Shown here piece by piece: positions 49,040 to 59,900 of a stretch of 64,000 nt of DNA; position 1 is the first letter of the stretch; the number at the start of each line of letters is the position of its first letter. Under the pieces are notes generated by a model. That model ran no database searches. It had not been told where the DNA came from and was given only the letters and a program-made list of their open reading frames with translations. This DNA comes from Mercurialis annua (Eukaryota; Streptophyta; Magnoliopsida; Malpighiales; Euphorbiaceae): the NCBI RefSeq assembly GCF_937616625.2, contig NC_065574.1, positions 5,456,001-5,520,000 on the forward strand, written 5' to 3'. The translations under genes and the position numbers were made by a program.

Positions 49040-50022
49040 TTAGTATTACAAATTTAAAAAGTTTGAGTTTCTGAATAATTAAATAGGTGCAATTAATATT
49101 ATAAAGTAATTTATTGAGACATGCCCTGTTGAGAAGACACCCTGACCTCAATCTAATATGTGTGGTGAGGCCAACTAAGCTCCTGTCCTGCACATCAATC
49201 GCTCTTTAATTGTCGGCAAAATATATTTGCAACTAAAATTTGTAAAGAGACCCAATTTGCAGCTCAAATTTGTGCCTATTTTGGCATTACTGCTGATTTG
49301 GTGTGCGCAAATTATACATTATTGATGGCTGCTTAGCATATGAATCACCTCCGAGTCGGCACACGGGAGTGTACTTTTACGGCATGTCGACACTCCCATT
49401 CTTAATATTTTTCTTTTCTATTTCGTACTTTTGTACTACTATATTGAATTTCATTTTTCAGATTTAGAATAACATTAACTAACTTTTATATTAAACTATC
49501 AAAAAAAGTTTTCAAATTATACAATTTAATTACCTTAAAAATGGAAAAAAAAATTCTTTATATAAGTTTTTGATGAATTCTCTCTAATCAAATGAAACAA
49601 ATAACTACGAGTTCATCGATTATAAATACAAAAATCGACATTATCTTTTTTTTTTAATCAAAGGTTTCGATTATATTAACATTCAGCTTCATAATTCAAT
49701 AGAATTTTCTCACTTCTTTTTAATGATAATGCATAAAATTCCACATAGTTTTCCCCTTTTTTGATGAAAAATTTCCACTTAGTTTGATGTGCATATAAAT
49801 AAAAATTAATATTGCTTAAGAACAGCATGTGCAGATACACTAAATGTGTGATTGCACAAAATGAATCTAGACAGACATTGTTACATAAAAACTAAAAATA
49901 AAACAATTATATTTTATTATTAGTAGATATTGCGTCTAAGATCAACTCTCATTATTTACGAATTACCACCTTGTTCAAAACGTGCTAAAATTGCCTCATG
50001 GAGTGCGTTACAAGCAAGTGTG
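49040..50022. other. Sulfotransferase 5' flank, otherwise unannotated
   Basis: AT-rich sequence with no supported ORF. The last few hundred bases are expected to hold the promoter of the sulfotransferase at 50093. Confidence 0.4.
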
Positions 50023-50030
50023 TATATAAT
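50023..50030 (+). promoter_or_regulatory. Probable TATA box of the 50093 sulfotransferase
   Basis: tatataat lies 63-70 bp upstream of the ATG, which predicts a 5' UTR of about 30-40 nt. Confidence 0.5.
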
Positions 50031-50092
50031 AAGGTTCTTAAGACCTAAGTTTCCATATCTACTTCATATCATATTGAAATTGAAGAAACAAA

Positions 50093-51145
50093 ATGCCAAT
50101 TTCAACCTCTACCATCACTTCAATTTCACCCAAAAATCAACTAAATATTTTTGCAGGAAGCCGGGAAGAAGATGAAGTGGAAGATCAGAAGCTGAGTCAT
50201 GAATTTAAACAATTTCTTGGTTCTCTTCCAAAAGAAAAAGGTTGGAGAACTCCTTATATTTATCAATTTCAAAACTTTTGGTGCCAACCGAAAGAAATTC
50301 AATCAATTATCTCATTCCAAACCCATTTTCAAGCAAGAAATAGTGATGTTATTGTAGCTACAATACCAAAATCAGGCACCACATGGCTTAAAGCCCTAAC
50401 TTTCGCTATCTTGAACCGCAAGAAACTCCCGTTATCATCAAAATCGCATCCTTTGCTCAACTCAAACCCTCATGATCTTGTCCCTTTCTTCGAATACAAG
50501 CTTTACGCAAATCTCCAAGTTCCCGACCTATCAAAACTTCCAAACCCTAGATTATTCGCCACCCACGTTCCGTTTCTTGCGTTACAAGAAACCATCAAGA
50601 AATCCAATTGTAAGATCGTTTACATCTGTAGAAACCCTTTTGACACTTTCATCTCTTCTTGGTTTTACAGCAACAAACTAAAATCAGAAACTAAACCTAA
50701 TTTGCCTTTAGATGAATGTTTCGACAAATATTGCAAAGGAATCGTTGGATTCGGTCCGTTTTGGGAACACATGTTAGGGTATTGGAATGAGAGCAAAGAA
50801 AATCCTGATAAAGTGCTGTTCTTAAAATATGAAGATTTGAAAGAAAACAGTTTATTTCAGTTGAAGAAGTTGGCCAAATTCCTAAATTGTCCTTTTTCAA
50901 TTGAAGAAGAAAAAAGTGGTGCTATTGAAGAGGTGGACAAATTTTGTAGCTTTGAGAAATTAAAAGAGTTGGAAATTAATAAATCTGGAAGATCTATTTT
51001 GAATTGTGAGAATAGACATTTATTTAGAAAAGGTGAGGTTGGTGATTGGGTTAATTATTTGTCCCCTTCAATGGTGGAGAGGTTGACTAATATTATAGAG
51101 GACAAGTTAGGTGGGTCTGGTCTTCAGTTTAAGGTCTTTTCCTAG
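50093..51145 (+). CDS. Cytosolic sulfotransferase (SOT family)
   Basis: Intronless, complete, 350 aa. It should move a sulfonate group from PAPS to a small acceptor such as a flavonoid, steroid or hormone in the cytosol; the acceptor cannot be read from sequence. All family landmarks are present: the 5'-phosphosulfate loop PKSGTTWLK (92-100), the likely catalytic His in ATHVP (His158), the 3'-phosphate region CRNPFDTFISSW (179-190), LKYEDLKE (244-251) and the C-terminal RKGEVGDW (312-319). Length matches plant SOTs. The first ATG after the TATA box is used; no other upstream in-frame ATG exists. The gene at 62949-63953 is a diverged homologue. Confidence 0.93.
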   Translation: MPISTSTITSISPKNQLNIFAGSREEDEVEDQKLSHEFKQFLGSLPKEKGWRTPYIYQFQNFWCQPKEIQSIISFQTHFQARNSDVIVATIPKSGTTWLKALTFAILNRKKLPLSSKSHPLLNSNPHDLVPFFEYKLYANLQVPDLSKLPNPRLFATHVPFLALQETIKKSNCKIVYICRNPFDTFISSWFYSNKLKSETKPNLPLDECFDKYCKGIVGFGPFWEHMLGYWNESKENPDKVLFLKYEDLKENSLFQLKKLAKFLNCPFSIEEEKSGAIEEVDKFCSFEKLKELEINKSGRSILNCENRHLFRKGEVGDWVNYLSPSMVERLTNIIEDKLGGSGLQFKVFS

Positions 51146-51203
51146 ACATGTTTAATCACTACTTCTAGATGTGTAATTTTATCATATTAATGAAGCATTT
51201 CAG

Positions 51204-51610
51204 TTTGATGTTTGAGAATGTTTTTATGTATATTTCCTTTTATTGAATAATAGACTCACTTGGAGATTATTGTAAAATATGTCAAGTTTGAACTTATACT
51301 ATGTTTGTTTGAGAATATATTTCTTTTTATTGGATAATAGAATCACTTGGAGATAATTGTAAAATATGTCAAGTTTGACCAACGGGATTGGTTCAAGTGG
51401 TAAGCGGGTTTGGTATCGCTTAAATAAGATTTCGGTTTCGAATCTTGTGAATGCAGAAAATCCCTGCTGGCAGACTCACCAACTATGCCAGGTGCGCGAC
51501 GCGGGTCGAATCCGAATTAGTCAGAGTAAAGTCCTGAAAACCGGATGGCCAACCAAAAAATATATGTCAAGTTTGAACTTATACTATATTTATGAGAGTT
51601 TTTAGTATTC
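51204..51610. repeat. Tandem duplication of the sulfotransferase 3' region, split by a SINE
   Basis: A unit of about 95 bp (with gtttgagaat, then cacttggaga, tgtaaaatatgtcaagtttg and acttatactat) occurs just after the gene and again directly downstream. The second copy is interrupted at atatgtcaagtttga by the SINE at 51379-51561 and resumes with acttatactat after it. Confidence 0.8.
51379..51561 (+). mobile_element. tRNA-derived SINE (183 bp) with perfect 15-bp duplication
   Basis: Box A tggttcaagtgg (51389-51400) and box B ggtttcgaatc (51434-51444) are both good. A tRNA-unrelated body follows and ends near aaccggatggccaaccaaaaa. Flanks atatgtcaagtttga at 51364-51378 and 51562-51576 are identical. 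It lies 230 bp after the sulfotransferase stop codon, possibly within the transcript. Same family as 43600-43779. Confidence 0.9.
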
Positions 51611-51792
51611 TTTTTATTTCAAATTAAAAATTCGTTTATATTGATTATTTTACAAGAAGCAACAGACGAATCAAAGCTTCGTAATTTCCTTCGCCGGGAG
51701 CAGGCGAAGCGTGTCATTCGTAATGAAATAATTCTTAATTTTAGGATGGCGATTTTTTTTAAATAATTAAATATAATAATAAATTTCACTTT

Positions 51793-52078
51793 GGCTAAAC
51801 CCATCTAGAGGCCCTTGTACTATATCATATTTGTTTAAAAAGGTTTTGTACTATTTTTTTTATTTGTTAAGTCCCTCTACTTACGTAATTTTTGATTTTC
51901 AGGTCCTTTTTTAGTTTTCTTCAATCCCTCTACTTACAATTTTTTTGTTCCTCCAATCTTTCAAAAGGACCTGAAAATCGAAATTTAGTCAAGTACAGAG
52001 ACTTGAAAATTAAAAAAATAGTACAAGAGCTTTCAAACAAAAATGATATAGTTCAAGGGTCTCTAGATGAGTTTAGTC
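51793..52078. mobile_element. Short Mutator-like TIR element (286 bp)
   Basis: Starts ggctaaacccatctagaggc and ends gggtctctagatgagtttagtc, with long inverted arms (ccttgtactatatcatattt/aaatgatatagttcaaggg). Flanks tttcacttt (51784-51792) and tatcacttt (52079-52087) are a 9-bp duplication with one mismatch. Confidence 0.8.
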
Positions 52079-52087
52079 TATCACTTT

Positions 52088-55000
52088 CATTAATAATATA
52101 GTTTTATGAGTAAGAAAACTATTTGATTCCAAAAATAACTCCCGACTTCGTCTGAAAGATTTAAATTAAAAGTTCTCATATTTACAAAAATATATCAAGA
52201 TTCTCGACATTAGCGGGTAATTCATTTGGAGGGTACTCAAAGTATTATTATTTTGTAATTTGACAACTAAATATTAATTTATTTCATTTTAGTAGTATAA
52301 AATCTATTTTTATTTCAACAAAAACAATTCTGACAAAAATGCATGTGATAATAAATATTATTATTTTTAACTTGAAAACTTATTATATGCATAATTTTAT
52401 CTAAAAATTCTCAGTAAAATAAAATTATACATAAATGAAAGTTTTTAAGAAAAAATAAGCAATTTGATTGATACGATGCAAAAATAAGCAAAATATGGTA
52501 TTCCATATGCATTTTAATCCAAACAATTCTCGTTGAAATGAAATTAATTTAATAATTAGAATAGGACAAATTAAAACTTGATCATGGCAAATTGGCAATA
52601 ATTTGAATACTTTGAGAAGCTGAGAATCCATTACCCAACATTAGCCTGTTCATTTTCTTGATTGTAAAATTGAGTTAATTAAACAAAAAACGGTCTTTAC
52701 CTAAAATATTCTCATTAATACGTTTGATATTTTCCTTTTTGAATAATATAATTTCCATCTTTCTTTTTTGATTTTTAGGTTTTCTACTTTTGATTTTTAG
52801 GTTTCTATTATGTTCTATTATACGATTAAAATCACAGCCACTTTTAACCCTAATTTCATATCTCAATTCTCCTCTCTTCCGTTCAATCATCACCAAATCG
52901 TAAAGGCCTTCAATTCCCAGGTCGTCGCCGCCAACCTCAAGCTGCCGCTGCCGCTGTTGCTGTCGCAAGTCCTCCGCCATCGTAAATCGTTTGGTTGTTG
53001 TTTGTTTTTTAAATTTGGAGTTGTTTGGATGAATCTGAGTGGTGTGGCTGGAGAAAAAAGAAAAAATGAAAGAAAGTGAAAAAATTACAGATCTTGTTAA
53101 AATGGTTTCAGATTTAGAAATAAGAAGAGGGAGGAGACTAGCCATAGCCGCCCTGTTTTTGCTTCCGCTCCCTTCAAACCGTCGAAACGTCGCCGTTCTT
53201 CCCGCCACCTTCATCCACCGTCAACAGCAGTTTTTGATTTTTATTGTTGCACAACCTGCACTCTAAGTGTTTGAGGAAATGCTTATGAGAATTGTAATGT
53301 TTTTGGGTGTTTGGGTAACCAATGGCTAACATTAGGTAAACCGTTGGATAACTTGTAGAGAAGATGAGGCTGATGTCATTAAGTGAATTAGCCAAGGAGA
53401 TCCGCTTGGAGAAGGGGACAGCGGCGCCGCGACAATGTAAAATGTTTATGGATTTGCTTATTTTTTTGTTGTTTGAGTTATGAGAATTGTAATTTTTTTG
53501 GGTGTTGGATAACCAATGATTAACATTAGGTAAACTGTTGGGTAACTTGTAATAAAGGTTATTTTGAATATATTATTAATAAAATTGTTAGTTAACTGTT
53601 GTTAAATTTTATTTTTGTTGCTAATTTAACCAATGGTGTACTAAAGGTACACCAATGACCTTTGTTTTTAAAACACCGTTGGTTAACAAATGGTTAACTA
53701 ATGATTAATCAATAATTTTAGATTTAAAAAAAGACGATTTAGATTTTATTTGACGGTTGCTCTTGCGGTGATGAATGCGGAGGGGTTTGTAATAGAATTT
53801 TCAACTAGTTTAATAGTAATGGAGGTTTAAATTTGTAATATTTTTTTTTTTGGTTAACCAATGGTGTTAGTATACCGCTGGGTAACCAAAATCGTATTTC
53901 TGAGATTAAAAAAAATATTTTTGAGAATAAGAAAAGTTATTTTTGAAAAAAAAAAGTACAAATTGTATTTCTCAAAAAAAGAAATTGAGGTAGTATTCTT
54001 GAGAATATTTTATCTTTTTTAGGTATATATCTAAAGAAGCCTTGTAAAATTATGCATCCAAAAATACCTTATATGTTGGGCTTTTTTTGTTTATGGCCAA
54101 TTTTTTTAAAAAGAGGAAATTAGAAGGAGCACTTAATTTTGAAAAATAATTCTAAAATTACGTGTTCCATTATATTTTTTGATCATAAACTTTATGAAAG
54201 TTATTATACGTATTGGACCTTATTTCTTTTGACCCAGCACGTGATAGCCCAAAATCATTTACCTCCATCACTTTTTTAGTTTCTTTCTTTAGTCTTCTTA
54301 TTCAGAGTTACTCCTCCACAAACTTTTGTTCTTCTAAACTAAAGACAAATCAAAATCATAAAACTAAACCAGCCTAAGTTTTTGAAATTGAATTGTAAAA
54401 TCAATTAGATTGTGTTTTTGTCTCTCATTTAAACCATAATTGTTGCTGCAATTTTACCCAGGTCATAAATATTGCACTTCTTTAAATGATAAGGTAACTT
54501 AGGTAAGTGATGCAACTTAACGATCTCAGCTTCTTTTACCACTCCGGCGCCGGCGCTCGTCGCGTGGTCGGCGTTGTAACGGTGGTGAAGGAGTGGTACA
54601 GTGATGACGATAATGAGGTGATCGTCGATGTTATGGCGGTTGGCGAAATGAGAACGCCGCGGGATTTGAAGGAAATGAAAAGTAATGAGAAGTTGAGTGG
54701 TTTTGTTTTGTTTTGTTTAGGCAGCCTAGATTGCCGGTTATGGCGATTTCAGAGGAGATTTGGGGGAGGATTTGTGAGATCGGAGGTGGTTATGAAGGTG
54801 ATGGAAAAGGTGACGGTGGCGGCGGCGGTGACGGCAGAGATGATTAGATCGATGTTTCTTGTAAATTTGTTAAGAGCTTCGTCTTGGCTTTATGAATTGT
54901 TCAATCTGTCAGTTTGTTTTACAGTGTTGTTCAACAAAAGTTCATAAATATTGTGATTCTTCAAATTATAAGATAAGTGATGCATTCTTTGAGCATATTT

Positions 55001-55603
55001 GTATTCAGGTCTGTTAGAATTTGAGCATCTTTGTTTCATGGTTTCGAATTTTTGACTTATAAAAATGGAAGAAATCAAGAAAACTCATAAAACTATTCTT
55101 TTTCCCATCCATCTTTTTTGTTCTATATATTAAAAATATACAAAAAATATACTAATTATTATGTTTGATTTAAAATTTGATAATTAGTTTTTTCAAATTT
55201 AATTTATTGTATACTTTTTGTCTATCTTCTATACTTATTGTATATACTTTGTTAGTAATTATGTCATGTTGGGTTTTGAATTTGATAGAATCTGTTTAAA
55301 ATAATGTATATTTGTTATATACTTTTTGTCTTTTCTCTATATTCCTTTTGTAATATCAAAAACATTTATAGAAAATAATAAGTATATTTTATGTATAATT
55401 TATGTGTATTTTGTGTATATTTTATAAAAATGTTAAAATAATTATAAAGTATTTTGGTATATTATATGTATATTTTTTGTATATAAATTGGTCTTGTTGT
55501 ATTTAACTCAGACATACATTTTATATAATTTTAATAAATAATTTGTATACTTTTGATACATAAAAGCATAATTTATATAAGACGGCTCTTAAAGTAAGTA
55601 ATA
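52088..55603. other. Unresolved region with weak ORFs and repeats
   Basis: It contains a 179-codon minus-strand ORF (52675-53214) and a 146-codon plus-strand ORF (54507-54947). Both have locally higher GC, simple-sequence-like stretches and no recognisable domain. They could be noncoding transcripts, decayed genes or parts of unidentified transposons. The taaccaatgg repeats at 53287-53880 lie between them. Confidence 0.3.
53287..53880. repeat. Dispersed repeats around the phrase ggtaaccaatgg
   Basis: A block of about 75 bp (gagaattgtaat, gggtgtttggg, taaccaatggctaacattag, gtaaaccgttggataac) at 53287 recurs at about 53480. Shorter forms (ttaaccaatggtg, accgttggttaac, ataccgctgggtaacc) follow to 53890. 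Nature unknown. Confidence 0.6.
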
Positions 55604-55969
55604 CTCATTCCGTCCTATAAAAGTAGGCCGTCTTTCTATTTTGAACGTCTCAAATTATATGTACCTTTTATTTTTGGTTAACAATTTAAAAGTTAAAAGT
55701 CTTCTTTACCCCCAATAAATATACTTAGTTATTGTCAAATAAATTAATTGTTTCATGATCCAACATAAAATAAATATCATTTTTAATACCAATGCAAAAT
55801 AAACTAATAAAATAAATAATCATTAATATATTATTTATATATCTAAAAAACTATAAAAGGATAAAATTGAAAAAATAAATAAAATAATAAATTTTAACTA
55901 ATGCAACTGTAATTTTTTTAATTATCGTGTTTGTCCAAATGTTCTACTATCATTTTAGAACGGAGGGAG
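55604..55969. mobile_element. Stowaway MITE (366 bp)
   Basis: Starts ctcattccgtcctataaaag and ends cattttagaacggagggag; TA flanks both sides. The arms pair for about 25 bp with mismatches. AT-rich centre, no ORF. Confidence 0.8.
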
Positions 55970-56079
55970 TAATTTTTTATTGAAGGTACTTACTATATTT
56001 TTATTGTATACTATATGTAGTAAGAAATTTCATCGGAGTGGTTAGATTTAGGAAGTGGGTTAGACCTATTCCGGACAAC

Positions 56080-56430
56080 GGATGTGTATATTTTGTGTAT
56101 GTTTTATAAAAAATAATAAATATACTCTATGTATATTTTGTGTATATTTTATAATTTTAAAATAATTAGTTCTAATACATTTTTGAATAAATTTGGTATT
56201 TTTTTTAAATAATAAATACATTTGGTGTATATTTATAAAAAATAATAGTATATTTTGTGTATTTTTATTATATACTTTGTGTATATTTTATAGAAAATAA
56301 TATGTATACTTTGTGTATTTTTTATATATACTTTATGAAAAATAATAATTATATTTTGTGTATTTTTATTATATATTTTGTGTATACTTTATAAAAAAAA
56401 TAAGTATACTCTATGTATATTTTGTGTCCC
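56080..56430. repeat. AT-rich minisatellite-like array
   Basis: Irregular units such as tatgtatattttgtgtata followed by ttttataaaaaataata repeat many times. A looser echo lies at 55320-55480, so the two blocks may be one array separated by the Stowaway insertion. Confidence 0.7.
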
Positions 56431-56454
56431 TTTTGCATTTTTTAAATTAACCTA

Positions 56455-56765
56455 CACATGTCTAAACCTGTTCATGGATTGGGCTCGGGACTGGTTCATC
56501 AGACTTTCAATTTTTCTATACAAGCACAAGCCCGACTCAGATTTTATGTTTCCTATCCAAATCCGACCGTAACACTATAATTTTACGTATTCAGACCGAA
56601 TTTGAACAGACTTATATGAAAAATTTATAAAAATGAAAATCAAGCCCACCCATAAAATAGCGAACTTTTTTCTAGTTCGGACTTAGGACGAAAATTATTG
56701 CCCAAGCCCAAGCCTAAAGACGGGCCTGAGTGGGTATCCAAGCCCATGAATCATGTCTACTAAAT
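56455..56765. mobile_element. Possible hAT-like MITE near the LMBR1 promoter
   Basis: The left edge catgtctaaacctgttcatgg and the right edge aagcccatgaatcatgtcta are partly complementary, and the inner sequence is rich in aagcccaagcc/gggctcggg words as in plant hAT elements. Ends and duplication are unclear. It ends about 200 bp upstream of the LMBR1 start. Confidence 0.45.
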
Positions 56766-56973
56766 AAATTAGTAAAATTAAACAAATATTTTAATGAATA
56801 AAAATGCCAGATTTCAAAATGGAAAAAATATTATACTATTGGCTTTGGTTGTAGCAAAGCAATTTTCTAGCCAGCCTGGCCTGGTCTTCTTTGAAGAAAA
56901 AATTCGATTTCGAAAACTAGAATAAAGAAACCCTAATTTCAGAAATCAAACATTTCTCCGTCGAGTGTTAACA

Positions 56974-59900
56974 ATGGGAGATTTCAATCTGGCTCTAGTA
57001 ATTGTTGCTATAGTAGTATGCATTATAGTTTTCTTATTTAATGTTTACCTTCTCGTCAATTATCAACATCCCGACGACAAAAACCAAGCCTATTTCCCCA
57101 AATTCGTCGTCGTTTTAGGCCTCTCCGTCGCTCTCATTTCCATTCTCATGTTACCGGCCGACGTCGCCAACCGGCAAGCCTGTCGCCACGCTGTATACAA
57201 TGGCGCCTGTGATCTCACTCTCCCTATGAAGGATCTATGGATCGCTGTATACATTATCGACGCGGTGCTCGTGTTCTTCGTCATTCCCTTCGCTATGTTT
57301 TTCTACGAAGGAGACCAGGACAAGTAGGTCATTTTTATTTAATTTACATTTTTTTCTTGATTTTTATATTTGTTTTGTTTTGGTTGCAGGAGTGTTGGAA
57401 AAAGGATAAAAAGCGCGTTAATGTGGGTGGTAACAACGGCTATTGTATGTGGTCTTGTGCTTGGCATATTATATGGTTCGTTTTACGCAATTTTTCTTTG
57501 TTTATTTCATTCTGCCCAATCTTCATGTAATTTGGTAGAGTTGTAGCTAGGGAAGTCGTTTATGTTTGGAATAACTTGGGCATTTTGGAAGAAGTGAATT
57601 ATGTTACAGCACTAGAGGATATGAGATTTTACGAGAGTTGATTTGAATTGAGTTTGTATTTCTGCATTACTGAATAGTGCCTTTTTTTATTTAGGAAAAA
57701 GACTGTTACTACACCACTACTGCTGCCTTAAACTGTTTTATTGTATCTTAGGATATGAAAGTTTCATTGTTTCTTAAAATATGATTATCTTAAATCCTAT
57801 CATATTATATTTCATCGAAATTTGTTCATTGTACTTTTCTTGTTGGACTACAGATTAATGTATCATTGAGTTATGATGTTCATTGATGCTGTCTCAGGTC
57901 TTGTTGGAAAAGTAGATTTTACCGTCAGGCATCTCTCTTCAACAACAAGTAACTTCCCAAATAATTGGGAACTCTCTAGTAGCCAACCGTGTATCGGAAA
58001 CGGTGCACACCAGGTTATTATATATAAGGAACATGGTTTCACTGTTCTATTTCGTATTTTTTATCTGCATTTTGCAGTGCAGATCCTTTTTAAATTTTTG
58101 AGTGATATTTTGAAGTCGTCTTTTTTTACCATTCTTCGTTGTCATTTATAAGTTTCGTATTTCTTACAGTGCTCTGCTTACCTTGCAAATGCTTCCTCAG
58201 AGAAAACATGGACCATGCGTACCACATTTCCAGAATATGTCGTCGCTCTGGCTACAATTGTTGGATCTGTACTATTTTCGGTACAACATACATTCAATGC
58301 TTTATCTTTTGTGAATTTGTAGATGTCCATAGTTTCAGAATTGACTTTCAGCATGAGTGACTTTGTTCTTGTGATTTCATCATTGAAGGCCTATGGTTAA
58401 AAGCTGTAGCTGTGCATCTGTGTATGCAGAGTGAAATTTTTATTTAAATATGTGTAGAAATGTGGTAAATTTGTTATTCCACCCATGTTGCTTGCTATAG
58501 GTTTCTTACTATGCTTTTCATATGCGTTAGATATTTGGAGGTGTTGGTATTGCTTGCTTACCATTGGGACTTATATTTGCGTTCATCCGTCGTCCGAAAG
58601 CTGTTATTACTCGCTCACAGTATATTAAGGTAATGTTTTATTACAATTTTAGTTTATCTATATTAATACAAACCCATAGGTTAGGGATGCACATCTATTA
58701 TCCTATTGACAATTGTTAATCTTCTCTAGGAAGCAACTGAGCTTGGTAAAAAAGCAAGAGAGTTAAAGAAAGCAGCTGATGCACTCCATCAGGAAGAAAG
58801 AAGTGGTTCTAAGGGAAGAAAATGGCGTAAAAACGTGAAGTCAGTAGAGAAGGTAATATGGAACTCCAAACTATGCAATTATTTTTCTTTTAGTGGTTTG
58901 ACTCTTGACTGCATGAGATACTCATATCTTGAGAATCCAGACTTCTGTCTGTGTGGCTGTTTTATCTGTTCCATGCTGACAAAGGAAGAAAGTTAGCGTT
59001 GCTTCAGTAAATTAAAAGTTTCTATTTAATTGCTAAATGAATGTTAAACTTATTTTCATTATGTTCAAAAACTTTTATGAAACTCAAGTACATTTTGCCA
59101 ACCTCAAATACATTATGCTCGAAACTTGTAGATGTTTTTCAATTTTCTTATCTGTAAACATGTTGAAGTGCTGAAGATTATGTAATTGTTTATTCATCTG
59201 CTTTAATCCCTAGTTGTTGCCTTGAAACTTACTATGAATGCTTAAACTTGCAGGAGTTACTTCAGCTGGAAGAAGACGTAAACCTCTTAGAAGAGATGTA
59301 TCCTCAAGGAGAAAAGGTAAAGATTCCAAACACAGAATTAACATGTTGCTGGAGTCTATAGTTGACTTGATTCTTGTCATTACATTGATGTTTTTGGTGA
59401 TTGTTTTCAGGCTGAGACAAGTTGGGCTTTGACTGTTCTTGGGTACTTGGCTAAGCTAGTATTAGGGATTTTAGGGTAAGTGCTAGCACTCCAATATCTT
59501 AATTTTATTTTTTCTAAAAACTTCGTTTGAATATAATTAAATAATTTATTTAATTATTGTAAATGTACTAACAAAATTTACTCTCTCAATCCCAAATTGA
59601 TTGGCAGTTTAAGCTAAACACAAGTCAATCATACTGTTTGGTTTATCTGCTTAAGTAATTGGTTCCAAAGGTCGCACTGTTTATACATGGGTGGGTCTTG
59701 AGTGTCATACACTAGAGTCTAGAGAGTAATTTGCTTAAGTAAAGATAGCGGATAATATTGTATTATGGATAGATGTATTTATGGCTGTCAGTGAAAGAAT
59801 CCCCTGGCAGTCAATCCACGTGGTAATCAGAGAAAGAAAAAATAGTCTTCGTCGAATTGAAAAATTGGACAATTAGTCGACATGACCAATCCATGTGTGG

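Noticed and set aside
52675..53214. 179-codon minus-strand ORF
   Set aside because: Low-complexity Gln/Arg, Lys-rich and hydrophobic runs, no recognisable domain and no splice support; kept only as part of an unresolved region.
54507..54947. 146-codon plus-strand ORF with a GC-rich start
   Set aside because: Val/Met-rich composition with no recognisable motif; coding status cannot be supported from sequence alone.
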